A stretch of 64,000 nt of DNA from assembly GCF_004366815.1 (NCBI RefSeq), contig NZ_SORI01000009.1, positions 1 through 64,000 on the forward strand, read 5' to 3'. Within the stretch, counting starts at the first letter, position 1. Every line of letters begins with the position of its first letter. The notes beneath the pieces are model-generated. The model did no database searches, was not told the DNA's origin, and saw nothing but the letters and a program-made list of their open reading frames with translations. Positions 43,706-53,208 of this stretch are shown here, piece by piece. Both the position numbers and the translations under genes were made by a program. Source of the stretch: Aminivibrio pyruvatiphilus (GTDB lineage Bacteria > Synergistota > Synergistia > Synergistales > Aminobacteriaceae).

Positions 43706-45418
43706 ATGAAGATTCTTCTCTGCAACGTATCGAAAAAGTACGATACCAGCACCCATGATTATGTGGGGCTCTTTTACCTGGCGGGCGCCCTGGAAGAGGC
43801 CGGTTTTGAACCTGTGGTCTTTCATGGAAAACCGGAGCATCTCCTGGACGAGATAGAAAAGAACGGGCCCCGGGCAGTGGGTTTTTCCTGTGATTTCGAC
43901 AATGTCCGGATCATCGAAGACCTGTCCCTGAAGATAAAGGAACGCTGGAATATCCCCATTATTGTGGGGGGCCCCCAGGGCATTGCCCTGGGGAGGGAGT
44001 TTCTTGAAAGCAGCGGTGCGGATTTTATCCTGCGGGGCGAAGGAGAGGTCTCGCTGCCCAGGCTTCTCAATGCGGTCCTGAAGGATGAAGGCGATGTCGG
44101 CGAGGTGAAGGGACTGGCGGGAATCAGAGACGGGGTCTTTATGGAAACCCCTCCTGAGATCATCGCCGATCTGGATACCCTGCCGCTGCCGGCCTACCAT
44201 ACGTCGCTGCACAAAGACCGCGCCTACGGAAATTTGATTTTTACCGGCCGGGGCTGCCCCTACCGGTGTGCCTACTGCGCCCCCAGCCCCGGAAAGCAGA
44301 AGGTCCGGCTGAGAAGCATCCCCCTTGTGCTGAAGGAAATCAAAACCAACCTGCACAACAACCCCGGACTGCGCTGCCTGATTATCATGGACGACACCTT
44401 TACCCTCAGCCGGGAGCGGATACAAGCCTTCTGCGAAGGGATGAGGGAGCTGCGGAAAGAACGGGATCTGGTCTGGTACTGTGAATGTCATGTGGGGCAC
44501 ATCAAAACCTTTATGGATATCCTGCCGGAGATGATCGATGCCGGCCTGATCCGTCTGCAGATCGGGATAGAATCCGGGGACCAGAATGTCATCGACCAGT
44601 ACAACAAGCACGTCAGAATCGACGACATCGTTGAATTTGTAACCTATGCCGCCGGCTGCGGCCTTGCCCAGATCGCCACGAACTTCATTGTGGGGGGGCC
44701 GGCGGAAAAAGACGGGGCGACCGCCTCGCTGATCCGGACCCTGATCGACCGGGCCCCCGGAGTCATCGATATCATTACCGGTTTTTTGCGGGCCTACCCG
44801 GGAACTGACATCTCGGAGCATCCGGAGAAATTCGGCTTGCAGCTCCATGACGCCTCCGGCCGCCGGACCGGGGACGACTACCCCTTCGTAACGCCGGTCG
44901 GATGCAGCCAGGTTGAGGTGATGCACCATCGCCAGGCACTCAACAAAGAGATCCGCCGCAGCATGCAGCAGAAAATCAAAAAACGCGAACTGAAGCAGGA
45001 AGCGGTGAGAAAGCAGTTCGAAGCCGCATTCAAATACGGAATCCGAAGCCGGTGGTTCGCGGAGATTTCAGCCAATCCCAGAGCCTATGAATATTACTAT
45101 GTGCTGTTTTTGAACGAGGGACAGCCCTTCGAGGAATCCCTGGATTTTTCCCGGGATTATCCCCAGCGGACTTTTGAATTATGGCGTGCCATGACGTTTT
45201 CGGAAGGATTTCCCCAGCTGGACGGCACGGCGCTCTCGCCGCTGGAGTATGAGCTGTTGTTGCGGTGCGCAGGTAAAAGAAGCCTCGGGACCATTGAGAA
45301 TGAACTGTATGGATTGTTTGGTGCCCCGTACGAGGACCAACGGGAATTTCACGCAATGCTGCTCGGCATGCTCGGTACATTCGATTCCAGGTATTGGCTG
45401 ACTCATTTCGTGGTGTAG
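43706..45418 (+). CDS. Cobalamin-binding radical-SAM RiPP maturation enzyme, module 5
   Basis: 570 residues: CDFDN (62-66), VGGPQ (87-91), GEGEV near 111-115, then C184-x3-C188-x2-C191. The residues after the cluster motif are APSPGKQKVR instead of the YEGANAK type, marking it as the most divergent active site. The carboxy-terminal third has QRTFELWRAMTF and then LSPLEYELLLRCAGKRS..., a small winged-helix-like region ending DSRYWLTHFVV. AAGGTG lies 6 nt before ATG 43706, which is 13 nt after the fused gene. Confidence 0.86.
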   Translation: MKILLCNVSKKYDTSTHDYVGLFYLAGALEEAGFEPVVFHGKPEHLLDEIEKNGPRAVGFSCDFDNVRIIEDLSLKIKERWNIPIIVGGPQGIALGREFLESSGADFILRGEGEVSLPRLLNAVLKDEGDVGEVKGLAGIRDGVFMETPPEIIADLDTLPLPAYHTSLHKDRAYGNLIFTGRGCPYRCAYCAPSPGKQKVRLRSIPLVLKEIKTNLHNNPGLRCLIIMDDTFTLSRERIQAFCEGMRELRKERDLVWYCECHVGHIKTFMDILPEMIDAGLIRLQIGIESGDQNVIDQYNKHVRIDDIVEFVTYAAGCGLAQIATNFIVGGPAEKDGATASLIRTLIDRAPGVIDIITGFLRAYPGTDISEHPEKFGLQLHDASGRRTGDDYPFVTPVGCSQVEVMHHRQALNKEIRRSMQQKIKKRELKQEAVRKQFEAAFKYGIRSRWFAEISANPRAYEYYYVLFLNEGQPFEESLDFSRDYPQRTFELWRAMTFSEGFPQLDGTALSPLEYELLLRCAGKRSLGTIENELYGLFGAPYEDQREFHAMLLGMLGTFDSRYWLTHFVV

Positions 45419-45555
45419 CCGGAAAAACGGGGAGCCGGAGGGGCCCCCGCTCCGGCCGCGGAAGAGGTATGCCCGGGCATAGGGGTAGAAGCATATCCAG
45501 CATTCAGTAACAGCCGGGCACGCCCCTGTTCTCCGGGAGGCAGCGAACGGGGGCT
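45419..45555. repeat. Convergent intergenic region with hairpin and palindrome
   Basis: Between the converging RiPP enzyme and exporter operons. A hairpin with 7-bp arms at 45434-45440 and 45450-45456 (9-nt loop) and a perfect 14-base palindrome TATGCCCGGGCATA at 45468-45481. Probably the shared transcription-end region, though no T tract is clear. Confidence 0.45.
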
Positions 45556-48420
45556 CTACACCGTCTGCCTGCGGACCAGCTCTGCGAAGAGGCCGTTTTT
45601 CGCCATCAGCTCGCCGTACTTCCCCTCTTCGACAAGCCGCCCGTCCTCCAGAACGCAGATCCTGTCCGCTCCGATGATCGTTGAGAGGCGGTGGGCCACC
45701 ACGATGCGCGTCGCCTGGATACCCTCCAGGCTGCGGCTGATCATCGCCTGCGTCCTGTTGTCGAGGGCGCTCGTGGCCTCGTCGAAGATCAGCACCCGCG
45801 GCTTTCCGGCAATGGCCCGTGCCACGAGAAGGCGCTGCTTCTGCCCTCCGGAGACCGTGTTCGCCCCGTCGGTGATGACGGTGTGGATCCCCATGGGCAT
45901 CGCGGCGATGTCCTCCTCCATTCCGGCCATCCGGAGCGCCTCGTCTATCTGCTCCACCGACAGGCTGCGCGAACAGCGGATGTTGGATGCGATATCGCCC
46001 GAAAGCAGCCCTCCGCCCTGGAGGACCACGCCGATCTGCCGGCGGAGTTTCCCCAGGTCCAGCTCGGTGATGTCCCTGCTGTCGTAGAATACTCCTCCCG
46101 ATTCCGGCTGGTCGAAGCCCAGAAGAAGCCGGATGAGCGTGGACTTCCCGGCCCCCGACGGCCCCACGATCGCCACGAACTCCCCCGGCTCGATGTGGAG
46201 GTCCAGCCCCTTCAACACCGGGGGGCCGTCCTTGAGGTACCGGAAAACGACCTGTTCCAGGTCGATCTTCCCCGAAATCTCCCCGGGATCGGTCTTGAGG
46301 TCGCCCGCCTCCGGTTCTGCCCGGAGAATGGGCGCGAGGTTCTCGACGAGGGGAAGCATGTTCATCGTGGCGGTAAAGGAGCTCACGATCTGGAAGAAAG
46401 CCGCCTGGAGCGCTCCGAAAGCCGACCAGAAGGCCATGAATTGTCCCGTGTTGTAGATGCCGTCCGCGGCGCTCCAGCGGACGAGGGCGTAGAGGACCGC
46501 GATGGCGACGGAGAGCGGGAAGAGCGCCAGTACGGTATTCAGAAAAACCTCGAGCTTTCTTGCTTTCGTCCCGAGCATCCGCTGTGCACCGAAAAGCTCG
46601 GCCCACCGGGCGAAGGACCGCTCCTCGGCCCCCGCTACCCGTATCTTCGAGATGCCGGTCATGATCTGGAAGGTGAGTGCCAGCAGGCGGTTCTGCAGGC
46701 CGGTCATCCTGCGCTGGAAGCGGAGCTGAACGAGATTCACCGCCACCATGAGCACCGCGGGGACGAGAAGGCACCCAAGGCCGGCGAGGGCCAGCTTCCA
46801 GTCGTACCAGAACGACTGCCCCAGGAAGAATACCAGGAAGACGCTCTGCACGAGGAATGTCTTCACCGTCCTCGACGCCGTCTCCCGGAGAGCGAAGAGG
46901 CCGAGCGCCCGGTTGGCGAGGTCGCCGGAGGTCGTCTTCCGGAAGAAGCCCACCGGCAGGCGCAGGATGCGGTCCCAGAGCCCGGTTGCGACGTCGTGGT
47001 CCAGCACTGTCTCCGAACGGAGAAAGGCGATGCCGTTGGCGTAGTGCAGCAGCCCCGAGGAAACCGCCACCGAAACCAGAATTGCGAAGAGCTGGAGCAT
47101 GCGTCCCCGCTCGGCATGGGGAATCACCTCGCCGAATATCTGGCGGTTGACTTCGGGGGAGACCAGCCCGAGAAGGGCGAGGGCGACCGAGACGACGAAG
47201 ACGAAGCCGAGGTCCTTCTTTGTTCCCTCAAGGCCGAAGCGGAGCAGGTCCATCCCTCCCAGCGGGGAGCCGGGAAGAGGACGATAGATCTGCACCGCGC
47301 CCGGTGCGAGAGTTCCGGCGATTGCCTCGTCGACTGCCCGCTCTCCGTCGTCGTCCGCGATGCGGTATCCGCGGCTCGTGGGCAACAGGGCAACCGGCGT
47401 ACCGTCCCGGTACGCGATCAGGGGCGCTCCGTCGGAGAGCCACCACGGACCGGCGAGCGTCACCGTTCGATATTTGAGGTTCGAAGCCTGGGCGAGGTCG
47501 CGCAGCGATTCGTCTCCTCCCCCCTCTCCTCCCGGGGCGATTTTCCGGCCGAGGTATCCCGCCACGGTGGAAAAGGCCCTCCGGAGCGGAGAGTCCTCCC
47601 GCCGCGCAGCCCCATCCTCGCGGAGTTTTCCCGAGAGGGCGGACGCAAGGGTCGAGAGGGCCGTGGAAATGGCCCGCCTGCTCGACATCTGCATCTGCCG
47701 GAGTGCGCCGAGGTCGTCCGCGGCCCGAAGCCTGGCGTTCATGGCGAGGGAGGAGAAAACCATCTCGCAGAAGGCGTCGAAGACGGACGGGAATTCGCCC
47801 CCGCGAATCAGGTCCTCCGTGGATCGCCCATGCACGGTGCAGGATTCCAGCGGAACGATCCAGCAGTTCGGCGGAAGGGCGAAGGGCGTTCCTCCCGGCG
47901 AGAGGTCTTCGGTACCGACGAAGAGGGCTCTCCCCTCGACGATCTCTCCCCAGAGAAGCTCGTCCGTTCCCGCCGGCTTGTTGGCTTCGAGGGCCCCTCT
48001 CTCTCCGCCTATCTTCTGCCGCACCTTCGGCAGAGGCACGATGTCCTTGACGATGCCCCGGCCCAGCCCCTCGAGAAATTTGTCGACCAGGGAGGCCGTG
48101 AAGGCGATTCCCTGCCCTTCAGTCCCTTCGAGCAGCTTCGACCGGGCGATTCGAAGGACCTTCGTTCCCGGAATTCCTCCGGCGAGAAGCCCCATGGTAT
48201 CGCCGAAAAATCCCCTTTCAACGCCGAAGAGGGCCTCTCCTGCCTCCATGGTGAAGAGGTAATCCCGCCCGCCGGTCTGAAGGGCGCCGTCCCGGGCGGT
48301 GACGTAGACGTCTACCTGGCCGGCGAGGACGCACCAGACGGTCTCCGGATCGTCGAGGAAGAACGGCGTTTTTCCGGTGATCTCAAGTTCTGTGCCATGG
48401 AGGGCAAGCTCTTCGAACAT
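45556..48420 (-). CDS. NHLM-type bacteriocin ABC transporter, permease/ATPase with amino-terminal sensor-like domain
   Basis: 954 residues. The amino-terminal 400 or so are soluble, with a cyclic-nucleotide-binding-like fold near 1-110 (the class of the second NHLM transporter, without a peptidase). Membrane domain of about six helices (about 415-700), then an ABC domain with Walker A GPSGAGKST, signature VSGGQKQR and Walker B LIFDEATSAL. It forms an exporter with the C39 ABC protein and the HlyD protein. ATG 48420 has AAGGA 8 nt upstream; an upstream in-frame ATG at 48429 lacks spacing. Confidence 0.88.
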   Translation of the reverse strand: MFEELALHGTELEITGKTPFFLDDPETVWCVLAGQVDVYVTARDGALQTGGRDYLFTMEAGEALFGVERGFFGDTMGLLAGGIPGTKVLRIARSKLLEGTEGQGIAFTASLVDKFLEGLGRGIVKDIVPLPKVRQKIGGERGALEANKPAGTDELLWGEIVEGRALFVGTEDLSPGGTPFALPPNCWIVPLESCTVHGRSTEDLIRGGEFPSVFDAFCEMVFSSLAMNARLRAADDLGALRQMQMSSRRAISTALSTLASALSGKLREDGAARREDSPLRRAFSTVAGYLGRKIAPGGEGGGDESLRDLAQASNLKYRTVTLAGPWWLSDGAPLIAYRDGTPVALLPTSRGYRIADDDGERAVDEAIAGTLAPGAVQIYRPLPGSPLGGMDLLRFGLEGTKKDLGFVFVVSVALALLGLVSPEVNRQIFGEVIPHAERGRMLQLFAILVSVAVSSGLLHYANGIAFLRSETVLDHDVATGLWDRILRLPVGFFRKTTSGDLANRALGLFALRETASRTVKTFLVQSVFLVFFLGQSFWYDWKLALAGLGCLLVPAVLMVAVNLVQLRFQRRMTGLQNRLLALTFQIMTGISKIRVAGAEERSFARWAELFGAQRMLGTKARKLEVFLNTVLALFPLSVAIAVLYALVRWSAADGIYNTGQFMAFWSAFGALQAAFFQIVSSFTATMNMLPLVENLAPILRAEPEAGDLKTDPGEISGKIDLEQVVFRYLKDGPPVLKGLDLHIEPGEFVAIVGPSGAGKSTLIRLLLGFDQPESGGVFYDSRDITELDLGKLRRQIGVVLQGGGLLSGDIASNIRCSRSLSVEQIDEALRMAGMEEDIAAMPMGIHTVITDGANTVSGGQKQRLLVARAIAGKPRVLIFDEATSALDNRTQAMISRSLEGIQATRIVVAHRLSTIIGADRICVLEDGRLVEEGKYGELMAKNGLFAELVRRQTV

Positions 48421-48534
48421 GGGGTTCATCCTTCCCTGGCGATCCGAAGCATTCCGCGGCAGGAACCGGAACAGCCCGCCGTGCCCGCCGGCTGTCGGCA
48501 TGCACTGCTTCCTCCGGTACCGGCGGCAGAAATC

Positions 48535-50763
48535 TCAGTTCTCGATAAGACCGGCATAGCGTCCTCCAAGCCGCATCAGTTCCTCGTGAGTTCCCCGCTC
48601 CGCAACCTTTCCCTGGTGGAGCACGATGATCTCGTCGCAGTCGCGGATGGTCGAAAGGCGGTGAGCCACGATGAGGCAGGTGCACCCCCGGCGGCGGAGC
48701 GCACGGTCGATAGCCTCCTCGGTGGGCGCGTCCAGGGCGCTTGTGGCTTCATCGAGCACTATCAGCGACGGGGAGCGGACGAGCGCCCTGGCGATCTCCA
48801 GGCGCTGGCGCTGTCCGCCGCTGAAGTTGCGTCCGTTTTCCTCCACGATGGCGTCGTATCCTCCCTGGCGCGCGACCACGTCGCGGTGGATGCAGGCGTC
48901 ACGGCAGGCCGCCACGAGCTGCTCCGTCGGTATCGACGGGTCCCAGAGGGAGAGGTTGTCGCGGATCGTTCCCTCGTAAAGGGATATCTCCTGGTCCACG
49001 AAGGAGAAGGATGTGGCCATCTCCTCCCGGGAAATTGACCCCAGGGGACGGCCGTCCAGCAGAATCTCACCCGTCCACGGCTCGAAGAGGCCGCAGGCGA
49101 TGCGGGCCAGAGTGGACTTGCCCGAGCCGGATCCTCCCACAAGGGCCACCCGGGAGCCGGGAACGAGCGTCAGCGAAAAGTCACCGATCAGCGGATCGGA
49201 AAGCCGCGAATAGCCGAAGGAGATGTTCTTCATCTCCAGGCGCCCCGAGAGACGGACCTTGCGCCCTCCGGACATGGCGCCGTCTTCAAGTGCGGGGCGC
49301 TCGGCCATCCGCGGGTAGCGAAGCACGTCGTCGAGACGGTTCAGGTTCCCCTGCGCGGTCTGGAAGGAGTCCCAGAGGGTCACCAGCTCGGTTACCGGAT
49401 TGATCGTCTGCTGCATCAGTGTCTGCAGCGCGAGCAGCATGCCCATGGTGAGCACACCGTTCATTACGCGGAAGCCGCCGAAGCAGAGCACTCCTGCGGC
49501 AGCCAGCGAGGTAAGGGCGGGAAGCACCGACTGGGTGCGGACGGCCAGGCGGGAGAGTCCGGCGCGGCAGTCCGCTATCTTGCTGAGCGAGCCGGCCAGG
49601 CGGGCGAACTGCTCTTCCTCGCCCCCGAAGGACTTGATGGTCTCAATGACCGCGAGCCCGCCGATGGCGGCCCCTGCGAATTTCCCCACCTCGCCGGTGA
49701 AGCGCTCGTTCAGGTCCGTCCGCCTGCGGTTCACCGAGACGATCAGCAGAGCGCACGTCACCGCCGTCAAAAGGGCGATCACCGAAACGGGCGGGTCGTA
49801 CAGGGTGATCATCACCGCGTAGAAGAGCACCATGACGCATTGGAGCATGGTCGTCGCAAGCTCCCGCGAGAGGAGCTGCGCGACGCGGTCGTTCAGCTGC
49901 ACGCGGTTGCCGATCTCCCCGGCGTAGCGCTGAAGAAAGAAGGTGTACGGAAGTTTCAGGAGGTGATGCACGAAGGATGCCGAGTCGCGGATGGCCATCG
50001 AGAGCTCCTGCCGGAGGAGCACCGACCCCTGCAGCCATGTCAGCGCGCCCTTGACGAGTGCGATGGCCGCCATAAGGGTGAGCATGGGGCGGAACCACTC
50101 GAACCGGCCCTCCACAAGAAGACGGTCGACGAAGATCTGCTGGAACGCGGGCTCCATCAACCCCGGAACGACCAGGGCCAGCCCCGCAAGAACGGCGAAG
50201 AAGAGGGCCGCTTTCGCCCCGGCCAGCCTTCTGCCGAGGGCCGCCCATGGACTCCGGCGGCGGCCTGCCGGGCGGAACTGCTCCCCCGGCACTATGGATA
50301 TGGCGATCCCCGTGAACGACCGGTCCAGCGTCTCCCGGTCCACGGTGCGGGGGCCGGATGCAGGATCGTTGAGATAGACCGTACCGCCCTTGATGCCCTC
50401 GAGCACCAGGAAATGGTTGAAGTTCCAGAAGAGAATGAGCGGCAGCGGCAGATCGAAAAGACCCTGAGGCTCCTTCCGGAAACCCGAAGCCTCCATTCCG
50501 TGGCTCCGCGCGGCCTTGAGCAGGTTCGTCGCTTTGCTGCCGTCCCGGCTGACGCCGCATTCCTCCCGAAGCGTCTCCAGGGGCAAAAAGAGGCCGTAGT
50601 ACCCAAGAACAATCCCCAGTGAGGCGGCACCGCACTCGGTGGCCTCCATCTGGATCATCGTCGGTGTCGAGACGCGGCGGTTCTTCCATAAGGGGAATTG
50701 TCCCGAAGGGGCAAGGGAAGACTCCCTGGGGGGCGGCGTCTTCATGACGGGGCGATCAGGCAT
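48535..50763 (-). CDS. NHLM-type bacteriocin ABC transporter with C39 leader peptidase
   Basis: 742 residues: C39 protease (about 30-165) with Q38, catalytic C44 in MEATECGAASL, H117 in NFNHFLVLEG and D133; a six-helix membrane domain (about 185-470); an ABC domain with GGSGSGKST and FSGGQRQRLE. It should cleave the Nif11 leader after Gly-Gly and export the core. The start overlaps the hlyD stop by 8 nt, with GGAGGGAAGG upstream of ATG 50763. Confidence 0.92.
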   Translation of the reverse strand: MPDRPVMKTPPPRESSLAPSGQFPLWKNRRVSTPTMIQMEATECGAASLGIVLGYYGLFLPLETLREECGVSRDGSKATNLLKAARSHGMEASGFRKEPQGLFDLPLPLILFWNFNHFLVLEGIKGGTVYLNDPASGPRTVDRETLDRSFTGIAISIVPGEQFRPAGRRRSPWAALGRRLAGAKAALFFAVLAGLALVVPGLMEPAFQQIFVDRLLVEGRFEWFRPMLTLMAAIALVKGALTWLQGSVLLRQELSMAIRDSASFVHHLLKLPYTFFLQRYAGEIGNRVQLNDRVAQLLSRELATTMLQCVMVLFYAVMITLYDPPVSVIALLTAVTCALLIVSVNRRRTDLNERFTGEVGKFAGAAIGGLAVIETIKSFGGEEEQFARLAGSLSKIADCRAGLSRLAVRTQSVLPALTSLAAAGVLCFGGFRVMNGVLTMGMLLALQTLMQQTINPVTELVTLWDSFQTAQGNLNRLDDVLRYPRMAERPALEDGAMSGGRKVRLSGRLEMKNISFGYSRLSDPLIGDFSLTLVPGSRVALVGGSGSGKSTLARIACGLFEPWTGEILLDGRPLGSISREEMATSFSFVDQEISLYEGTIRDNLSLWDPSIPTEQLVAACRDACIHRDVVARQGGYDAIVEENGRNFSGGQRQRLEIARALVRSPSLIVLDEATSALDAPTEEAIDRALRRRGCTCLIVAHRLSTIRDCDEIIVLHQGKVAERGTHEELMRLGGRYAGLIEN

Positions 50764-52051
50764 CGCCCTTCCCTCCGCCGATTTCTTCTCCGATCCCGAG
50801 GAAGAACTTCTTCAGAAAGGGAAGGACCAGTGTCACCGGGGCCTGCCGCCTGACCACGACAGTCACGCCGCAGAGGGTGCCGCTCTGCAGGACTACGGGG
50901 GGGCCGTCGCCCGACGACCACACGTATCCGCTCTCCGTCTCTTCAGAGGGATAGAGAGCCATCATCACGGTGATGGGGGAGCCTCCCCGGGAGAGGGTCT
51001 GCACAAGCTGTTCGTTGCCCAGGACACGGGTCATTCCTCTCGCCGAAGCCGGAAACGAGGAGACGTTCGTCACCTTTCCGCGCAGGACGCCGAACTCTTC
51101 CTGCTTCACCACGGAAGGGGAGATCTGCGCCTCCATCCCGGACAGGATTTTCTTTCCGTCCTGGGGCTGGACGAAGGCGTGCACGTAGAGAGGCGCCCCG
51201 TCGCCGAGCGATTTCTCCACGGAGAGAAGCGCCTCCCCTGCGGATATGACCTGGCCTTCCGACTTGAAGACCTCGAGCACCCGCCCTGCGGCAGGACTGC
51301 GAACGGCCGTCTCCAGGTCATATCGTTCTTCGAGAGCGGCGAGCTGCTTTTCTGCGGTCAGAAGGCGCATGTCCACGTCGATCCTCTGCCGTTCGATCTG
51401 CGAGGTCGAGTCGGCCGCCGTCATCGGAAGGCGGGCAAGCTCCTCGTTGAACGAGAGGATCTCCTGCAGCACGGCGTTGTAGCGGTCCTTCACCTCGAGA
51501 TACTGGGAACGGGTGATGTACTTTTTCGCGTAGAGGGCATCGTACTGCTCCAGCTGCTCACGCAGCGAGGATGCACGGTCCCGGGCGACCTTGATGGAGG
51601 AATTCAGCGCCTGCCTGCGCCGCGCGAGGTACTCCGACTCCAGGACTTTCTTGCTGTCTCCCATCTCCGTCCCCATGGTCCGTTCGGTCTTAAGGATCTC
51701 CACCCGGCCGCGCAGCTCGGTGATCTGGTGCCGCAACTCCATCTGGGCCAGCCGCGCAATGACCTGGTCCTTCTCGACGGGGTCGTCGATATCGACGTAG
51801 ATGGCTTCGAGACGGCCGTTCCCCGGTGAGGGAGCGTCCGCATGCGCACCGAGGCGCAGCAGAATGCCCTGCCCGGAAACCAGCGTGGTCACCGTACCGT
51901 AGAAGCCCCATGCCGCCAGTACCCCCAGCAGCAGCAGCAGTGCTGACAGCGCCGCCCACGTCGCGGGGCGGACGACCTGAAAGAGCATGTCGAGCTGTTC
52001 GGGCGAGGAGAGCCTGTCGAGTGCGGACTGGCGGAATATCTGTTTTTTCAC
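50756..52051 (-). CDS. NHLM-type HlyD family secretion protein
   Basis: 431 residues: short cytoplasmic start, one transmembrane helix (about 32-55), then a periplasmic adaptor with a long coiled coil (about 105-230) flanked by lipoyl and beta-barrel halves. It links the inner-membrane ABC transporters to an outer-membrane channel, probably the TolC-type protein at 34.1-35.3 kb. GTG start at 52051 with AAGGAG 11 nt upstream. First gene of the exporter operon. Confidence 0.88.
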   Translation of the reverse strand: MKKQIFRQSALDRLSSPEQLDMLFQVVRPATWAALSALLLLLGVLAAWGFYGTVTTLVSGQGILLRLGAHADAPSPGNGRLEAIYVDIDDPVEKDQVIARLAQMELRHQITELRGRVEILKTERTMGTEMGDSKKVLESEYLARRRQALNSSIKVARDRASSLREQLEQYDALYAKKYITRSQYLEVKDRYNAVLQEILSFNEELARLPMTAADSTSQIERQRIDVDMRLLTAEKQLAALEERYDLETAVRSPAAGRVLEVFKSEGQVISAGEALLSVEKSLGDGAPLYVHAFVQPQDGKKILSGMEAQISPSVVKQEEFGVLRGKVTNVSSFPASARGMTRVLGNEQLVQTLSRGGSPITVMMALYPSEETESGYVWSSGDGPPVVLQSGTLCGVTVVVRRQAPVTLVLPFLKKFFLGIGEEIGGGKGDA

Positions 52052-52608
52052 GGGCGAACACGCTCCTTCAGATACGGATCGACCTGCTGCTTTATCTCCA
52101 GGAAAAAAGCCGCCTTGGAGCCTGTTATAAAGGTTCTTTAAAAAGGGGCTGAATCCTGCGAGCCGTTTTCAGGAACAGGCCCGGCGAAAAAAAGCCTGCG
52201 CGGCAGGATGGGGCTGTCGGAACAATTGATTCACTGCTCAAACGGATGAAACAGAATCCCCGCCCCAAAAACATACCCTTCCAGGGGGAAGCATCACGCT
52301 GTCCGCTGATCGGAAAATTGATGCCAGGGCAAAATTATACACCGGATCTTTCAAGGAAAAAATCAGTCGCCCTGTGCGTTTTTTCGAGATGGACCGCAGG
52401 GAAAAATCTGAATGGCTCTATCTTGCCCGTCTGTGCAATAATTTGAACTGGGTAGCCTCACTACCCAGTTGATCTCTCAGACGTTCTTTTTCGGAGACGG
52501 CCTGTCAGGATCTAGCCGAAAGGGTCAAAAAGGCGGCGGAGGTGAACCGGAAAATCCGCGGCGGAGAAGAAGTGCTTTTTCCACAGAATCCATGAAGGAG
52601 GCTTTTCC
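52052..52608. other. Intergenic region upstream of the exporter operon
   Basis: 557 bases between the divergent hlyD and GNAT genes. No recognised gene or further precursor peptide. A perfect 10-bp hairpin with a 5-nt loop is at 52446-52470 (AACTGGGTAG arms) with no T tract. The exporter promoter should lie near 52070-52150, but no strong match was found. Confidence 0.45.
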
Positions 52609-53187
52609 ATGATCATCTATCGGAACGCGGTGCCGGACGATCTGGCCGGTGTCGCCGAGCTGCAGAAACGGTACCACATTTCGACCATCCTGGAAGAGGA
52701 CAAGGCGGACGGGTTCGTGACCACCCTGTTTTCCCCGGAACAGTTCCTGTCCCTGATGCGGGATGAAAACGGCCTGGCTGTGGCGTGCGACGGCGGCAAA
52801 ATCATTTCCTATGCCATGGCGGCATCCTGGGAATACTGGTCCGCATGGCCCCTGTTCCGGCACATGATCGCCGACCTGCCGAACATCGAATACCTCGGGA
52901 GGGTCCTTTCCACGGAGAACTCCTACCAATACGGGCCGGTCTGTATCGCCGGGGAATATCGGGGGCAGGGAGTGCTGGAGCATATTTTCGAATTCTCCCG
53001 CCGGCAGATGGCGTCCCGCTACCCGGTGATGGTCACCTTCATCAACAGGATCAACCCCCGGTCCTATGACGCCCATACCCGGAAGGTGGGCATGGACCTG
53101 ATCAAGACCTTCGACTTCAACGGCAACCACTATTACGAGCTGGGGTACGACATGAGCAGACCTGTCCCCGGGACGAGCCTTCTGTAG
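52609..53187 (+). CDS. GNAT-family N-acetyltransferase
   Basis: 192 residues; a GNAT fold with the acetyl-CoA-binding stretch CIAGEYRGQGVLEHIFEFSR (about 105-124). Strong ribosome-binding site GAAGGAGG before ATG 52609. The substrate is unknown. It lies just beyond the exporter end of the RiPP cluster but on the opposite strand; a role in peptide acetylation or self-protection is possible but not indicated by the sequence. Confidence 0.75.
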   Translation: MIIYRNAVPDDLAGVAELQKRYHISTILEEDKADGFVTTLFSPEQFLSLMRDENGLAVACDGGKIISYAMAASWEYWSAWPLFRHMIADLPNIEYLGRVLSTENSYQYGPVCIAGEYRGQGVLEHIFEFSRRQMASRYPVMVTFINRINPRSYDAHTRKVGMDLIKTFDFNGNHYYELGYDMSRPVPGTSLL

Positions 53188-53208
53188 TTGCTTCATGCGG
53201 ATGTTCTT

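Noticed and set aside
45691-49038. Very long open frame (1,115 codons) on the plus strand
   Set aside because: It lies antisense to the two exporter ABC genes and is a GC-rich shadow; its reading has no domain and is full of Arg, Glu, Pro and Gly.
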